Shown here piece by piece: positions 52,572 to 60,834 of a stretch of 64,000 bases of DNA. Source of the stretch: Flavobacteriaceae bacterium GSB9 (GTDB lineage Bacteria; Bacteroidota; Bacteroidia; Flavobacteriales; Flavobacteriaceae); assembly GCA_022749295.1 (NCBI GenBank), contig CP062007.1:3402001-3466000 (forward strand), written 5' to 3'. The notes below the pieces were generated by a model. It saw only the letters and a program-made list of their open reading frames with translations, was not told the DNA's origin and searched no databases. Position 1 is the first letter of the stretch. Every line of letters begins with the position of its first letter. The position numbers and the translations under genes were made by a program.

Positions 52572-53585
52572 TTATTGTATTGCGTTTGTGGTGTTTAATG
52601 ATTCTAATTTTTTATCAAGGTCAGCGATAAAGGCCTCTTCGGTCTTAATACCATTAGGTTCTTGCTCCCAAGCGCCTAAAAAGTAGTAAGATATGGTGCT
52701 TGTAGTGGGTTTAAAAATAACCAAATGGTCGTATTGTCCATCTTTTTGTTCGGCAACATCGTCTAATTTGTAGAATAAAGCCATACCTAAATTATCAGGT
52801 GGACTAGCCAAAGTTTGCACACCATAAGTAGCAATGTACGCCCATTTTTCACCCTCTTTTTTATGAAAAGCTACCCCATGGTTTACAATACCGGTGCAAA
52901 GTCCGGTAATTTCCTTTGAAGGCGTTAATTCAGCTATTGTATGGCGTCCCTCAGGAAAGATAGTTAGTTTTGAATCTAAGTCGATACTTTCTCCTCCAGT
53001 TTCCCAGCCTTTGTAATTGATATGTACTGAAGAGCTGTATTCTGAATTTTCAACTTTAGCGAAGGTATTTTCAACCTTTTGAAAATGCACAATGGTATCG
53101 GCAACAATGCGTCCGTAGCTACCAATGCCCATTGATTTCCCGGCTTTTAAAATATCCTGACCCCAAGGAGAGGGCTCATGATATGAGTCGAACCCGTCTT
53201 GACCAACAAAAGGCAAAACAATAGAATCTACTTTTTTACCAAAAATATCGATAGCATTTCGCCAATCTAAATAGAGGCGGTAGCCAATTTTACTGTTTTC
53301 CCAGCCGGGTCCCTCATAACGGATAAACCATGAATGGTCGGTATGCTCGGCAGGTACTTGAAGCGATTCTACATTTTTAAAAGACGTTCCACCATCATAT
53401 TCCTTATGACCTCTAGGGCCGTCAACCCATGTGCCACCTTGGGCAATGGAAATTTCTGCGTAGGTTTTTTGCGGTACCACTTCTTCTGAAACAGCTTTAT
53501 TTTCAACAGTTTCGGTATTTGATTTTTTGTCTTTACAGGCAATAAGGCCTAAACAGGCCAATGATAAAATTGCTAACTTTTTCAT
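52572..53585 (-). CDS. DUF4861 lipoprotein of pectin loci
   Basis: I place the start at the ATG at 53585 (337 residues) because it opens a lipoprotein signal MKKLAILSLACLGLIACKD with C17. The ORF could begin at 53687 but would then overlap the GH28 gene by 95 bp. The body is beta-rich, with GYRLYLDWRNAIDIFGKK, GQDILKAGKSMGIGSYGR, and GICTG-like and YYFLGAWEQEP segments, and matches what I know as DUF4861. That family recurs beside GH28 and GH105 genes. Its role is undetermined; a binding or lyase-like beta-sandwich role is possible. Confidence 0.85.
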   Translation of the reverse strand: MKKLAILSLACLGLIACKDKKSNTETVENKAVSEEVVPQKTYAEISIAQGGTWVDGPRGHKEYDGGTSFKNVESLQVPAEHTDHSWFIRYEGPGWENSKIGYRLYLDWRNAIDIFGKKVDSIVLPFVGQDGFDSYHEPSPWGQDILKAGKSMGIGSYGRIVADTIVHFQKVENTFAKVENSEYSSSVHINYKGWETGGESIDLDSKLTIFPEGRHTIAELTPSKEITGLCTGIVNHGVAFHKKEGEKWAYIATYGVQTLASPPDNLGMALFYKLDDVAEQKDGQYDHLVIFKPTTSTISYYFLGAWEQEPNGIKTEEAFIADLDKKLESLNTTNAIQ

Positions 53586-53592
53586 AATAATT

Positions 53593-55020
53593 TTATTGTT
53601 CTTTTCCGTTGATGGTTGTGTTTTTAAATACGATTGGTTCAGAATACTCAACTGATAAAGGTGTTTTAGCATTTTTAATATGAACATTGGTTAAAGATAC
53701 ATTTTGAATAACGGCTTCTTCTCGCCCTTTAATTAAAATACCGTATTTACCACTGTTTTCAACTGTTATATCCTCTAGGTGTACGTTGTTTATTTTAGGG
53801 ATAAAGCCACCTTCTTGATTGGCATAAATACCATAGTGAAGATTTATTTTGAGAGCAGCTTCCTTTACTTGTCCCACTTGAATGTTTTTTACGTACAAGT
53901 TTTCAACAAAACCACCTCTTAAAGTGTTTGTTTTAATACGGATAGCGCGATCTAAATTTGGGCTGTCCATTTTACAGTTACGTGCAAAAACATTTCTAAC
54001 GCCGGCTGAAATTTCGCTACCTAAAACCACGCCACCGTGACCATCTTTCATATCGCAATTTTCAACTACAATATTTTCACTAGGAATATTTACACGTCTG
54101 CCGTCCTCATTACGTCCTGCTTTAATGGCAATACAGTCATCACCCGTATCGAAAGTACAATTAGTAATGTGCACGTTTTTACAATATTCTGGGTCGCAAC
54201 CATCGTTGTTTGGCCCATGGCTACTTACGGTTACACCGTCAACTCTTACATAGTTACATTTTAATGGGTGAATAACCCAAAATGGTGCATTAGTAAAAGT
54301 AACACCTTCTAACAATACATTTTCGCATTCAAAGGGTTCAAAAAAGGTAGGACGTATGTGGTGACCTTCACCAAATACACGCTCAGAAACAGGTACTTGT
54401 GCTTCGTTCATTTTTCTTAAAGTGGGCAGGTTTATAGAATCGTGTTGTTTAGGAGCACCTTCAACCCATCCATAAGAGTCTTTGCCGCACCAAGGCCACC
54501 AGTTGGTGTTGCTGGCTTGGCCATTTAATGTACCTTTTCCGGTTACGGCTATATTTTTCTGTTTATACGCTCTAATAAGCGGCGAGTAGTTCATTAATTC
54601 AACACCCTCGTATGACGTGTGCACAACAGGAAGATAATCTTTGTGATTTGTTGAAAATAACACATTGGCACCTTCTTCTAAATGAAGGTTTACATTACTT
54701 TTTAAAACAATAGGCCCAGTTAGGAAATCACCAGCAGGAATAACTACTTTTCCTCCACCTGAATTACTACAAGAATCGATAGCAGCCGCTATAGCTTTCG
54801 TATTTAATGTTTCACCATCGGCAACGGCACCAAAATCTAAAATAGAGTAGGTGGCATCCTTAAATTCTGGAATTTTAATGGAATTGATAATAGCTTCCGC
54901 TTCATCAAAGGGATCAGGTTCGGCAACTTGTTTTTCTTTGTCTTTGCAAGCTACTTGGGTTGTTAAAATTATTCCGAGGAATAGGGAGGGAAGTAATCCT
55001 TTAAAAAATGATAATTTCAT
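53593..55020 (-). CDS. Polygalacturonase-like lipoprotein, GH28 family
   Basis: The 475-residue product has a lipoprotein signal with C25 in TQVACKDKE. GH28 marks are CTFDTGDDCIAIKAGRNEDG, GHGGVVLGSEISAG and IRIKTNTLRGG, all three active-site motifs intact. It is the first gene of a run of tightly spaced enzyme genes (GH28, DUF4861, GH105, GH43, GH28, then across a 141 bp gap esterase, GH95, CE12, esterase). The operator-like site at 55037-55048 precedes it, so the run may be under LacI-type control. It shares the family with the 557-residue GH28 downstream, but the two are clearly different in length and loops. Confidence 0.95.
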   Translation of the reverse strand: MKLSFFKGLLPSLFLGIILTTQVACKDKEKQVAEPDPFDEAEAIINSIKIPEFKDATYSILDFGAVADGETLNTKAIAAAIDSCSNSGGGKVVIPAGDFLTGPIVLKSNVNLHLEEGANVLFSTNHKDYLPVVHTSYEGVELMNYSPLIRAYKQKNIAVTGKGTLNGQASNTNWWPWCGKDSYGWVEGAPKQHDSINLPTLRKMNEAQVPVSERVFGEGHHIRPTFFEPFECENVLLEGVTFTNAPFWVIHPLKCNYVRVDGVTVSSHGPNNDGCDPEYCKNVHITNCTFDTGDDCIAIKAGRNEDGRRVNIPSENIVVENCDMKDGHGGVVLGSEISAGVRNVFARNCKMDSPNLDRAIRIKTNTLRGGFVENLYVKNIQVGQVKEAALKINLHYGIYANQEGGFIPKINNVHLEDITVENSGKYGILIKGREEAVIQNVSLTNVHIKNAKTPLSVEYSEPIVFKNTTINGKEQ

Positions 55021-55036
55021 GAGTTTTTGTTTAATT

Positions 55037-55057
55037 GTAATCGATTGACTAAAATAC
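55037..55057 (-). promoter_or_regulatory. GH28 operon -7 box with LacI-type operator
   Basis: On the minus strand TATTTTAG (one mismatch to TAnnTTTG) is followed directly by TCAATCGATTAC, which differs from the kduI operator at two positions of the left arm. The GH28 ATG lies about 17 bp downstream of the operator. Confidence 0.6.
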
Positions 55058-55143
55058 TAAAGTTGTGGTTGTTGGCATAATTTAAAGAAACAATATTTTA
55101 AACTTTTAGTTGGTATTACTCCTAAAAACGAATGCCTGTGCAA

Positions 55144-57387
55144 TTATAATTCTGGTATCCAGTTATCTGTACCACCCAGAACATTTTTTTTGCTATAATG
55201 TTCAAGGTCTTTTTCCGATATTTTTTTCGACCATTTTACACGTTTATTTGAGGCTCCAGGGCCTGAAGAATTATATTCGCCATAAAATGTGGTTTTTTCG
55301 GCATGAGATTTACCCCAATTGTGCCACCCTTCGGGTTTTATATGTTTATCCATATAACAATCTATAAACACGGTTTGTGCATAATCGCGCCATGGGCGCC
55401 CTAAGTAGAACGTGGCTTCGTTTGCGTTTCCTGTTATTTTGCAACCTTTAAAAACAAAACCATATTTGGTGTTTTTATCGGTTGAGGCAGCCGTAACATA
55501 ACCATTGCTTTTGCAGTAGATTTCACAGTTTTCGAAATACCCTGTGGACCACCCGAAGATAAAATCGACTGTGCCTTCAATATAACAATCTTTATAATAT
55601 TGGCGGCTGTTATTTCCGTGGAGGTAAAGGGTGTCTTGAAAACCTAAAAACCTACAGTTTTCGAATATCACTTTATCGCCATCAACCCTAACAGCCACGG
55701 CTTGGCCAATGGGACCCGCGCTGTTCTCAAATGTGATATTTTTTGCTTTGAAGTTATTGCCAAAAACAAAAAAGGATGAGGAGCCCGTAGTTCCCATTTC
55801 TTCACCAAAAGCGTTTTGTTTTTTGGCATAGTCGTCGTTTGTTAAAATGGTTTTGTTTTTGTCTTCTCCCACAAATGTCACATTAATTTTTGATGAAGGA
55901 AGCACTAATTTTTCTTTGTAGATACCATTTTTAATAAAAATTTTGGTTTCAGTTTTTCTGAAATCCGGTACAGCATCAATAGCCTCCTGCACAGTTTTAA
56001 AATCGCCGCTTCCATTAGCATTAACTACAAAATGAAAATCTTCGTCATTTATTTTGGTCAATTTTGGAGTTCTGTCGATTAATGAATTTGCATAGACTTC
56101 AATATTCGAATAATTTTGGTCAATGGTATTGAGGTCGCTATCTTTCACGTTGGGGTTTAAACCGTTCTTGTTTTCCCAATAATCGGGAATGCCATCTTCG
56201 TCTGAATCGGGTTTGCCCATTTCATGTTTTAATTTCGGCCATCCGCCAACGTCTTTCTGCGAATCGATTATACCGTTTTTAAAACTCACTTTACCACTTT
56301 TAGTGTTTTGAACTATCCTTGTGTCTACAACGTCTCGATAAATATTAGCTCCGGCATTTTCTAAAACAGACTGAAGAGCTTGCGAAGCGGTAGTTGTTTT
56401 AACATTGTTGTCGATGTCAATTTCCGAGTTTAGTTTAGTTTCTTCAAGGTTATCGCATTGTACTCCACCAGCCCAATTGTTTTGGCTGATGCTCTCAAAA
56501 CCTTCAACATGGTTGCCATTCACATAAAACTTTCCGTAAGGTTTGGAAGGACTCACAATGCGGTCTAGTTTAGAAGAAGTTGTTGCTGGACCCGATTTAA
56601 AATAATTGTTTACTATATTATAAGAACCCTTTTCGCCGCCGTAAATACTGTTTTCGCCCCAGTTGTAAATGACGTTGTTTCTAAAATCTACAAATTCGTT
56701 TTCTGAATTTTCGGTGGTTTTAGATCCACTAAATCTCGGATTTCTGCTGTTGTTCGAGGCCATTAAATTATGATGAAATGACACATTAACCCCTCCCCAA
56801 ATACCGCCGTAGCCATGCGCTCCTTTTTTGTGAACCGAGCGGTTTAATGCTTCGGAAATGATGCTCCACTGAAGGGTGAAATTTTTGTTATTGTAAAACG
56901 AAGCATTTTCGTCCGTGGCCCAACTTACCGAGCAGTGGTCGATAATTACGTTTTTGGCATCTCGGCACCCCAGTGCATCGCCCTGAACTTCGTTAACATC
57001 CCCCATTCTAAATCTTAAATAGCGCACAATAACGTTATTGGCTTTTATGGTAAACGGGTAACCTTTTAGGGTAATGCCTTCACCGGGTGCCGTTTGCCCC
57101 AAAATGGTTAAATTGCCTTTGCCGGGGTTGACATCTAAATCTGATTTCAGCTCAATAATGCCCGAAACGGCAAAGACAATAATTCTGGGTTCTTTTTTTA
57201 CAATTCCTTTTCTTAAGCTTCCTTCACCATCGTCATTAAGGTTGGTAACGGTATATACTATTCCGTCTCTGCCTCCTGAGGTATATTTACCAAAACCTTC
57301 AGCCGTTGGGAAGGCCAAATCTTGGGCATGGCTTGAAAATGAAATTATTGAAAATAGGACGATTAAAAAGAACGCTTGTTTTAACAT
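55144..57387 (-). CDS. Two-domain pectinase: PL1 pectate lyase fused to CE8 pectin methylesterase
   Basis: The 747-residue protein has a signal peptide (1-21, SFSSHAQD). Residues about 25-410 are a PL1 pectate lyase: FPTAEGFGKYTSGGRDGIVY, ILGQTAPGEGITLKGYPF, VRYLRFRMGD, NVIIDHCSVSWATDE and HNLMASNNSRNPRF. A short DSDEDGIPDYWENKNG calcium-type loop follows near 390. Residues about 445-747 are a CE8 esterase: VNANGSGDFKTVQEAIDAVP, GQAVAVRVDGDKV, GFQDTLYLHG, TVDFIFGWSTG and YLGRPWRDYAQ. All key residues of both parts look intact, so one chain could de-methylate pectin and then cut it. The CE8 half is closely related to the single-domain CE8 at 32302-33327. The gene lies 3 bp behind a stand-alone PL1 gene. 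Confidence 0.95.
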   Translation of the reverse strand: MLKQAFFLIVLFSIISFSSHAQDLAFPTAEGFGKYTSGGRDGIVYTVTNLNDDGEGSLRKGIVKKEPRIIVFAVSGIIELKSDLDVNPGKGNLTILGQTAPGEGITLKGYPFTIKANNVIVRYLRFRMGDVNEVQGDALGCRDAKNVIIDHCSVSWATDENASFYNNKNFTLQWSIISEALNRSVHKKGAHGYGGIWGGVNVSFHHNLMASNNSRNPRFSGSKTTENSENEFVDFRNNVIYNWGENSIYGGEKGSYNIVNNYFKSGPATTSSKLDRIVSPSKPYGKFYVNGNHVEGFESISQNNWAGGVQCDNLEETKLNSEIDIDNNVKTTTASQALQSVLENAGANIYRDVVDTRIVQNTKSGKVSFKNGIIDSQKDVGGWPKLKHEMGKPDSDEDGIPDYWENKNGLNPNVKDSDLNTIDQNYSNIEVYANSLIDRTPKLTKINDEDFHFVVNANGSGDFKTVQEAIDAVPDFRKTETKIFIKNGIYKEKLVLPSSKINVTFVGEDKNKTILTNDDYAKKQNAFGEEMGTTGSSSFFVFGNNFKAKNITFENSAGPIGQAVAVRVDGDKVIFENCRFLGFQDTLYLHGNNSRQYYKDCYIEGTVDFIFGWSTGYFENCEIYCKSNGYVTAASTDKNTKYGFVFKGCKITGNANEATFYLGRPWRDYAQTVFIDCYMDKHIKPEGWHNWGKSHAEKTTFYGEYNSSGPGASNKRVKWSKKISEKDLEHYSKKNVLGGTDNWIPEL

Positions 57388-57390
57388 ATG

Positions 57391-58917
57391 TTATTTATTT
57401 TGATTTTCTGTAATTGAAGTCACCAAACTGTTGATATAAACCTCAATGTTTTCGTAACCAGTACTAAGGTCATGGCCATTAGGGTTGTTTTCTTCAACTT
57501 TCAGTTTCATCTCGACTTTCCAGTCATCTGGCATACCATCACCAGAAGTGTCGGTAGGAGGGGTTTCAGATTTTAGTTCTGGCCAACCACCAACATCGTT
57601 TTGTGTGTCGATGATACCTTTTGTACTTCCGTTAGAACCTTCGTAAGTGTATGACCCATTTTTTACTTCATCTGCTATTCTGGTATCGATAGCATCTCGT
57701 TTGTATGAAGCTCCTCCGTAAGCAAGAACTCTGTTGTAAGCATCAACCGCGGTATGTGTAGTGACGTTGTTGTTTATGTTGTGTGGTTCAGAAAGTTTCA
57801 TGGTTGCTTTATCTTCTTCAGAAACTGTGCCATAGCTATGATGAAATTGATTGTAAACACCATAGGTCCAGTTGTCGTTGGTAACTTGTGTACTGCCTTC
57901 GACATGGTTACCATCAATGTAGAATTTCCCCCAAATATCGTAAACCTCGGTTCCTTCAACTTTATTTTTGTCAATAGACATGATACGTGTGTCTTTGGTT
58001 GTAACTGGTCCGGGTTTGTAGTAGCAGTTTACAATATTAACGTTCATAGCTTCGCCACCGTAGGCACTGTTGCCTTGCCAGTTGTAGATAACGTTATTTC
58101 GTAAATCGACCAAATCGGTTAGAGCAAATGCAGAACCAGCTGCTTCTCCTAATCGTGGATTTCTACTATCGTGGTGTGCTAACAAGTTATGATGAAATGA
58201 TGCTTTTCTTCCTCCCCAAATACCACCATAACCATGCGAGCCTTTATCGTGAACCGAGTTGCGTAAACTTTCGGTTATAAAACACCATTGCAACGTGGTA
58301 TTTTCATTGTTATAGATGGAAACTGTTTCATCGGTAGACCAACTCATCGAGCAGTGGTCGATAATAATATTTTTATGAAAACGGCTGCCTAAGGCATCGC
58401 CTTCTTGTTGAGCCTCATCACCCATTCTAAATCTTAGGTAGCGGATAATAACATTATCGGCATTTATAGTAACGGGGTAATTTTTAAGGCAAATGCCATC
58501 ACCGGGAGCAGTTTGTCCAGCAATAGTTACATTGCCATTGTTTATTTTTAATTCTGAAAGCAGTCGGATTGTCCCAGAAACTTTAAATAGGATATAACGG
58601 GCTCCGGGAGTGTTTACAGCTTCTCTTAAACTACCTTTGCCGTAATCCTCAAGTGTAGTTACAAAAAGAACTTTTCCACCGCGGCCACCGGTTGTATGTC
58701 TGCCAAACCCTTCGGCACCAGGAAAAGCAAAGGCTTCTTCGTCAACTTGTGTGGGCTGCTGCTCTCCATTTTCTTCTTCCTGTTGCTCTTGTTCTTCTTC
58801 TGTAGGCTCTACTTCTTCTTGCTCTTCTTGTTTGGGGGTATCCGAAGGTGAGCTGCTGCTGCACGAAAACACCAGAAAAGGGAATATTAACAGTATGGTT
58901 TTTAGATATAGTTTCAT
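57391..58917 (-). CDS. Lipid-anchored pectate lyase, PL1 family
   Basis: The 508-residue product has a lipoprotein signal with C19 in LVFSCSSSS, then an acidic Glu/Gln-rich tether at about 28-58. The PL1 domain begins with FPGAEGFGRHTTGGRGGKVL and continues with TIAGQTAPGDGICLKNYP, VIIRYLRFRMGDEAQQEGDA, NIIIDHCSMSWSTDETVS and HHNLLAHHDSRNPRLG. The C-terminal part carries GIIDTQNDVGGWPELKSE and a DTSGDGMPDDWK calcium-type loop. It cleaves polygalacturonate by beta-elimination. It is a paralogue of the PL1 half of the fusion gene 3 bp downstream. Confidence 0.95.
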   Translation of the reverse strand: MKLYLKTILLIFPFLVFSCSSSSPSDTPKQEEQEEVEPTEEEQEQQEEENGEQQPTQVDEEAFAFPGAEGFGRHTTGGRGGKVLFVTTLEDYGKGSLREAVNTPGARYILFKVSGTIRLLSELKINNGNVTIAGQTAPGDGICLKNYPVTINADNVIIRYLRFRMGDEAQQEGDALGSRFHKNIIIDHCSMSWSTDETVSIYNNENTTLQWCFITESLRNSVHDKGSHGYGGIWGGRKASFHHNLLAHHDSRNPRLGEAAGSAFALTDLVDLRNNVIYNWQGNSAYGGEAMNVNIVNCYYKPGPVTTKDTRIMSIDKNKVEGTEVYDIWGKFYIDGNHVEGSTQVTNDNWTYGVYNQFHHSYGTVSEEDKATMKLSEPHNINNNVTTHTAVDAYNRVLAYGGASYKRDAIDTRIADEVKNGSYTYEGSNGSTKGIIDTQNDVGGWPELKSETPPTDTSGDGMPDDWKVEMKLKVEENNPNGHDLSTGYENIEVYINSLVTSITENQNK

Positions 58918-59025
58918 CTTTTATGCTATTAATAATATGTTGTTTTTGATGTCTTGTGCATTTTTGAATTCACTAAGGTGAATGTTTAGTTATCCGTGGA
59001 GTTTGTTTAGTTTTTGATATATTAA

Positions 59026-59065
59026 AAATGGATACCCTAAAACTATGCTTTTAAGGTATCCATTT
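59026..59065 (-). terminator. Terminator of the SusCD-DUF4957 transcript
   Basis: AAATGGATACC and GGTATCCATTT form a perfect 11 bp stem followed on the minus strand by TTTTTAAT. A second small hairpin, GGTCTA TTAG TAGACC (59071-59086), lies between it and the gene end. Confidence 0.85.
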
Positions 59066-59106
59066 CATTAGGTCTATTAGTAGACCTCAAATTTAATCTA
59101 TTATTA

Positions 59107-60822
59107 TTATAATGTCACTCGCCATCTTGGGTCACCGGCAGAACTTTTTCCAGGAAATCCTGAATCTTTAATATTGAAATTATTATTTTCAGGATCAACC
59201 CAAAGTTCATCTTGTGTACTTCCGGCATTGCCTAGGGGTAAATTAGGAACTGCATTTAATGCTTCGCCTGTGTTATCATTAATATACCAAGAAAAGTCGT
59301 CAACAGTATAGGTATTGCTAACATCAAAAGATGTATTGGGCAGACCTTCGATGCCTGTTACCGGGTATTCTTCAGCCTCACCTGATTGATCCCAGGCATG
59401 ACCATAGATGGTATTAGAAATAATTATGCCATTAGCAACGTTATTATTGTCATCGCCTCCTCTATAACGGAACATTTTATATCCAGCATTACCGCCTAAA
59501 GGAAAATTAGCGAAAGTGCAACTTTCAATTACTATTGAAGCCGAATTGTTTCTAGAAGTAATACCTACCTGAACATGATTAAATGTACTGTTTACGAATT
59601 TAATGTTCTCAACGGTGGCTGTTTGAGGTGTACCTGGGTTTGTATCACATGTTATAATACCATAGTTTCCAATACTATCGATAGTAGAATTTCTAATTTC
59701 ATAATTGCTTAAAGTTGCATTAGTACCTCTTAAGCGAAAAATGCCACGTAAGGTTGAAATTTTACAATTGTCGAAGAGTAGTTCCTCAATATTAGTGTCT
59801 CCAGTATTAGGATTAAATACATAATCACCGCCATAATCTTCCCCTTTGATTTCTACGTCGATAAAGCGGATATGGCCTATATTAGAACCTTGGGCAATAC
59901 CCCAATTTCCTGTGGTAAAAAGTTTTGCTTTTTGTTCACCAAAACCATAGGCTCCTCTGATGGTGATGGATTTTGTTAGGGGATTGGAATTTGTGGGTAA
60001 ATCGTAAGTTATACCCCTTTTGATTAGAATGATATCACCATCTTGGGCAGCCGCAACCGCATTTGTTACAGCAGAAGGGCTTTCATCATCTCTTATGTCA
60101 ATTACACCCGGAGAGTTAGGGTCAATATCCGCCACTTTAGTAGTGTAGTTTACCCATCCTCTAATTTCTGCGCCACTAAAAATAGCAATTTGGTAATCTG
60201 TTTCGGGGGTTAAACCGTAAACAAAACCTTCACCGGCTTCATCTTCTTCAGATGATATTGGAGTTTCTTCAAATAAGGGAGTATTTAGTTTTAAGTCGTC
60301 CGCTGAGAACACCTTTATTCCGGTAATAGGAGCACCACTGTTAACAGTATCCCATGTTACTCTAGCAGCAACATCTGTAACATCCCAAGGTGCAGGAGAA
60401 TTCAAAATACTAGGAAAAACTTCTGTTCTTACATTACCTAAATCAGAAATTCTACTATTGTATTCGGAATCGGACTCAAGAGCAGTGGCTCTTACTTGAT
60501 ATAATGTATTCCAGAATAACTCTTCACCAACAGTATTCTCGTTTATTTCGACATAGTTTGTATCAGACTGAATGGTGTAGTCAATAGTTGCAAATGTATC
60601 TCTACTTACTTCAATTACATATCCTATGGCTTGCTTAAGATTGGCCATATTAACAAAAATAGTATTGCCTTCTGCATATAAATCCTCATTAAGTACGGGC
60701 CTAAACAAACGTGTCTTTTCAAAGGACTGTTCATCATCTTTATCACAAGCATTAAGCATGGTAAAGATTAAACATAAGAGCAATAACGACCTCATGTTAA
60801 ATATATTACTTTTACTTTTCAT
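59107..60822 (-). CDS. Lipoprotein with fibronectin-like and DUF4957/DUF5123-type beta-helix domains
   Basis: The 571-residue product has a lipoprotein signal with C26 in MLNACDKDDE (M10 is a possible alternative start). An N-terminal fibronectin type III-like pair follows (about 40-215, with APWDVTDVAARVTWDTVNSG and LTPETDYQIAIFSG). The C-terminal 350 residues are a parallel beta-helix with NAVAAAQDGDIILIKRGITY, LFDNCKISTLRGIFRLRG and TVENIKFVNSTFNHVQVG. I recognise this as the DUF4957/DUF5123 kind seen behind SusD genes in pectin loci. It could bind or cleave pectic chains at the surface; no lyase residues can be assigned. It is 12 bp downstream of susD. Confidence 0.8.
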   Translation of the reverse strand: MKSKSNIFNMRSLLLLCLIFTMLNACDKDDEQSFEKTRLFRPVLNEDLYAEGNTIFVNMANLKQAIGYVIEVSRDTFATIDYTIQSDTNYVEINENTVGEELFWNTLYQVRATALESDSEYNSRISDLGNVRTEVFPSILNSPAPWDVTDVAARVTWDTVNSGAPITGIKVFSADDLKLNTPLFEETPISSEEDEAGEGFVYGLTPETDYQIAIFSGAEIRGWVNYTTKVADIDPNSPGVIDIRDDESPSAVTNAVAAAQDGDIILIKRGITYDLPTNSNPLTKSITIRGAYGFGEQKAKLFTTGNWGIAQGSNIGHIRFIDVEIKGEDYGGDYVFNPNTGDTNIEELLFDNCKISTLRGIFRLRGTNATLSNYEIRNSTIDSIGNYGIITCDTNPGTPQTATVENIKFVNSTFNHVQVGITSRNNSASIVIESCTFANFPLGGNAGYKMFRYRGGDDNNNVANGIIISNTIYGHAWDQSGEAEEYPVTGIEGLPNTSFDVSNTYTVDDFSWYINDNTGEALNAVPNLPLGNAGSTQDELWVDPENNNFNIKDSGFPGKSSAGDPRWRVTL

Positions 60823-60834
60823 ATCTAGTTTTTT

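Noticed and set aside
53586-53687. Upstream start for the DUF4861 gene
   Set aside because: It would add 34 residues before the lipobox signal and overlap GH28 by 95 bp.
56300-56313. AATCGATTA inside the PL1-CE8 gene as an operator
   Set aside because: It is within coding sequence and far from any gene start; only one half matches the promoter sites.
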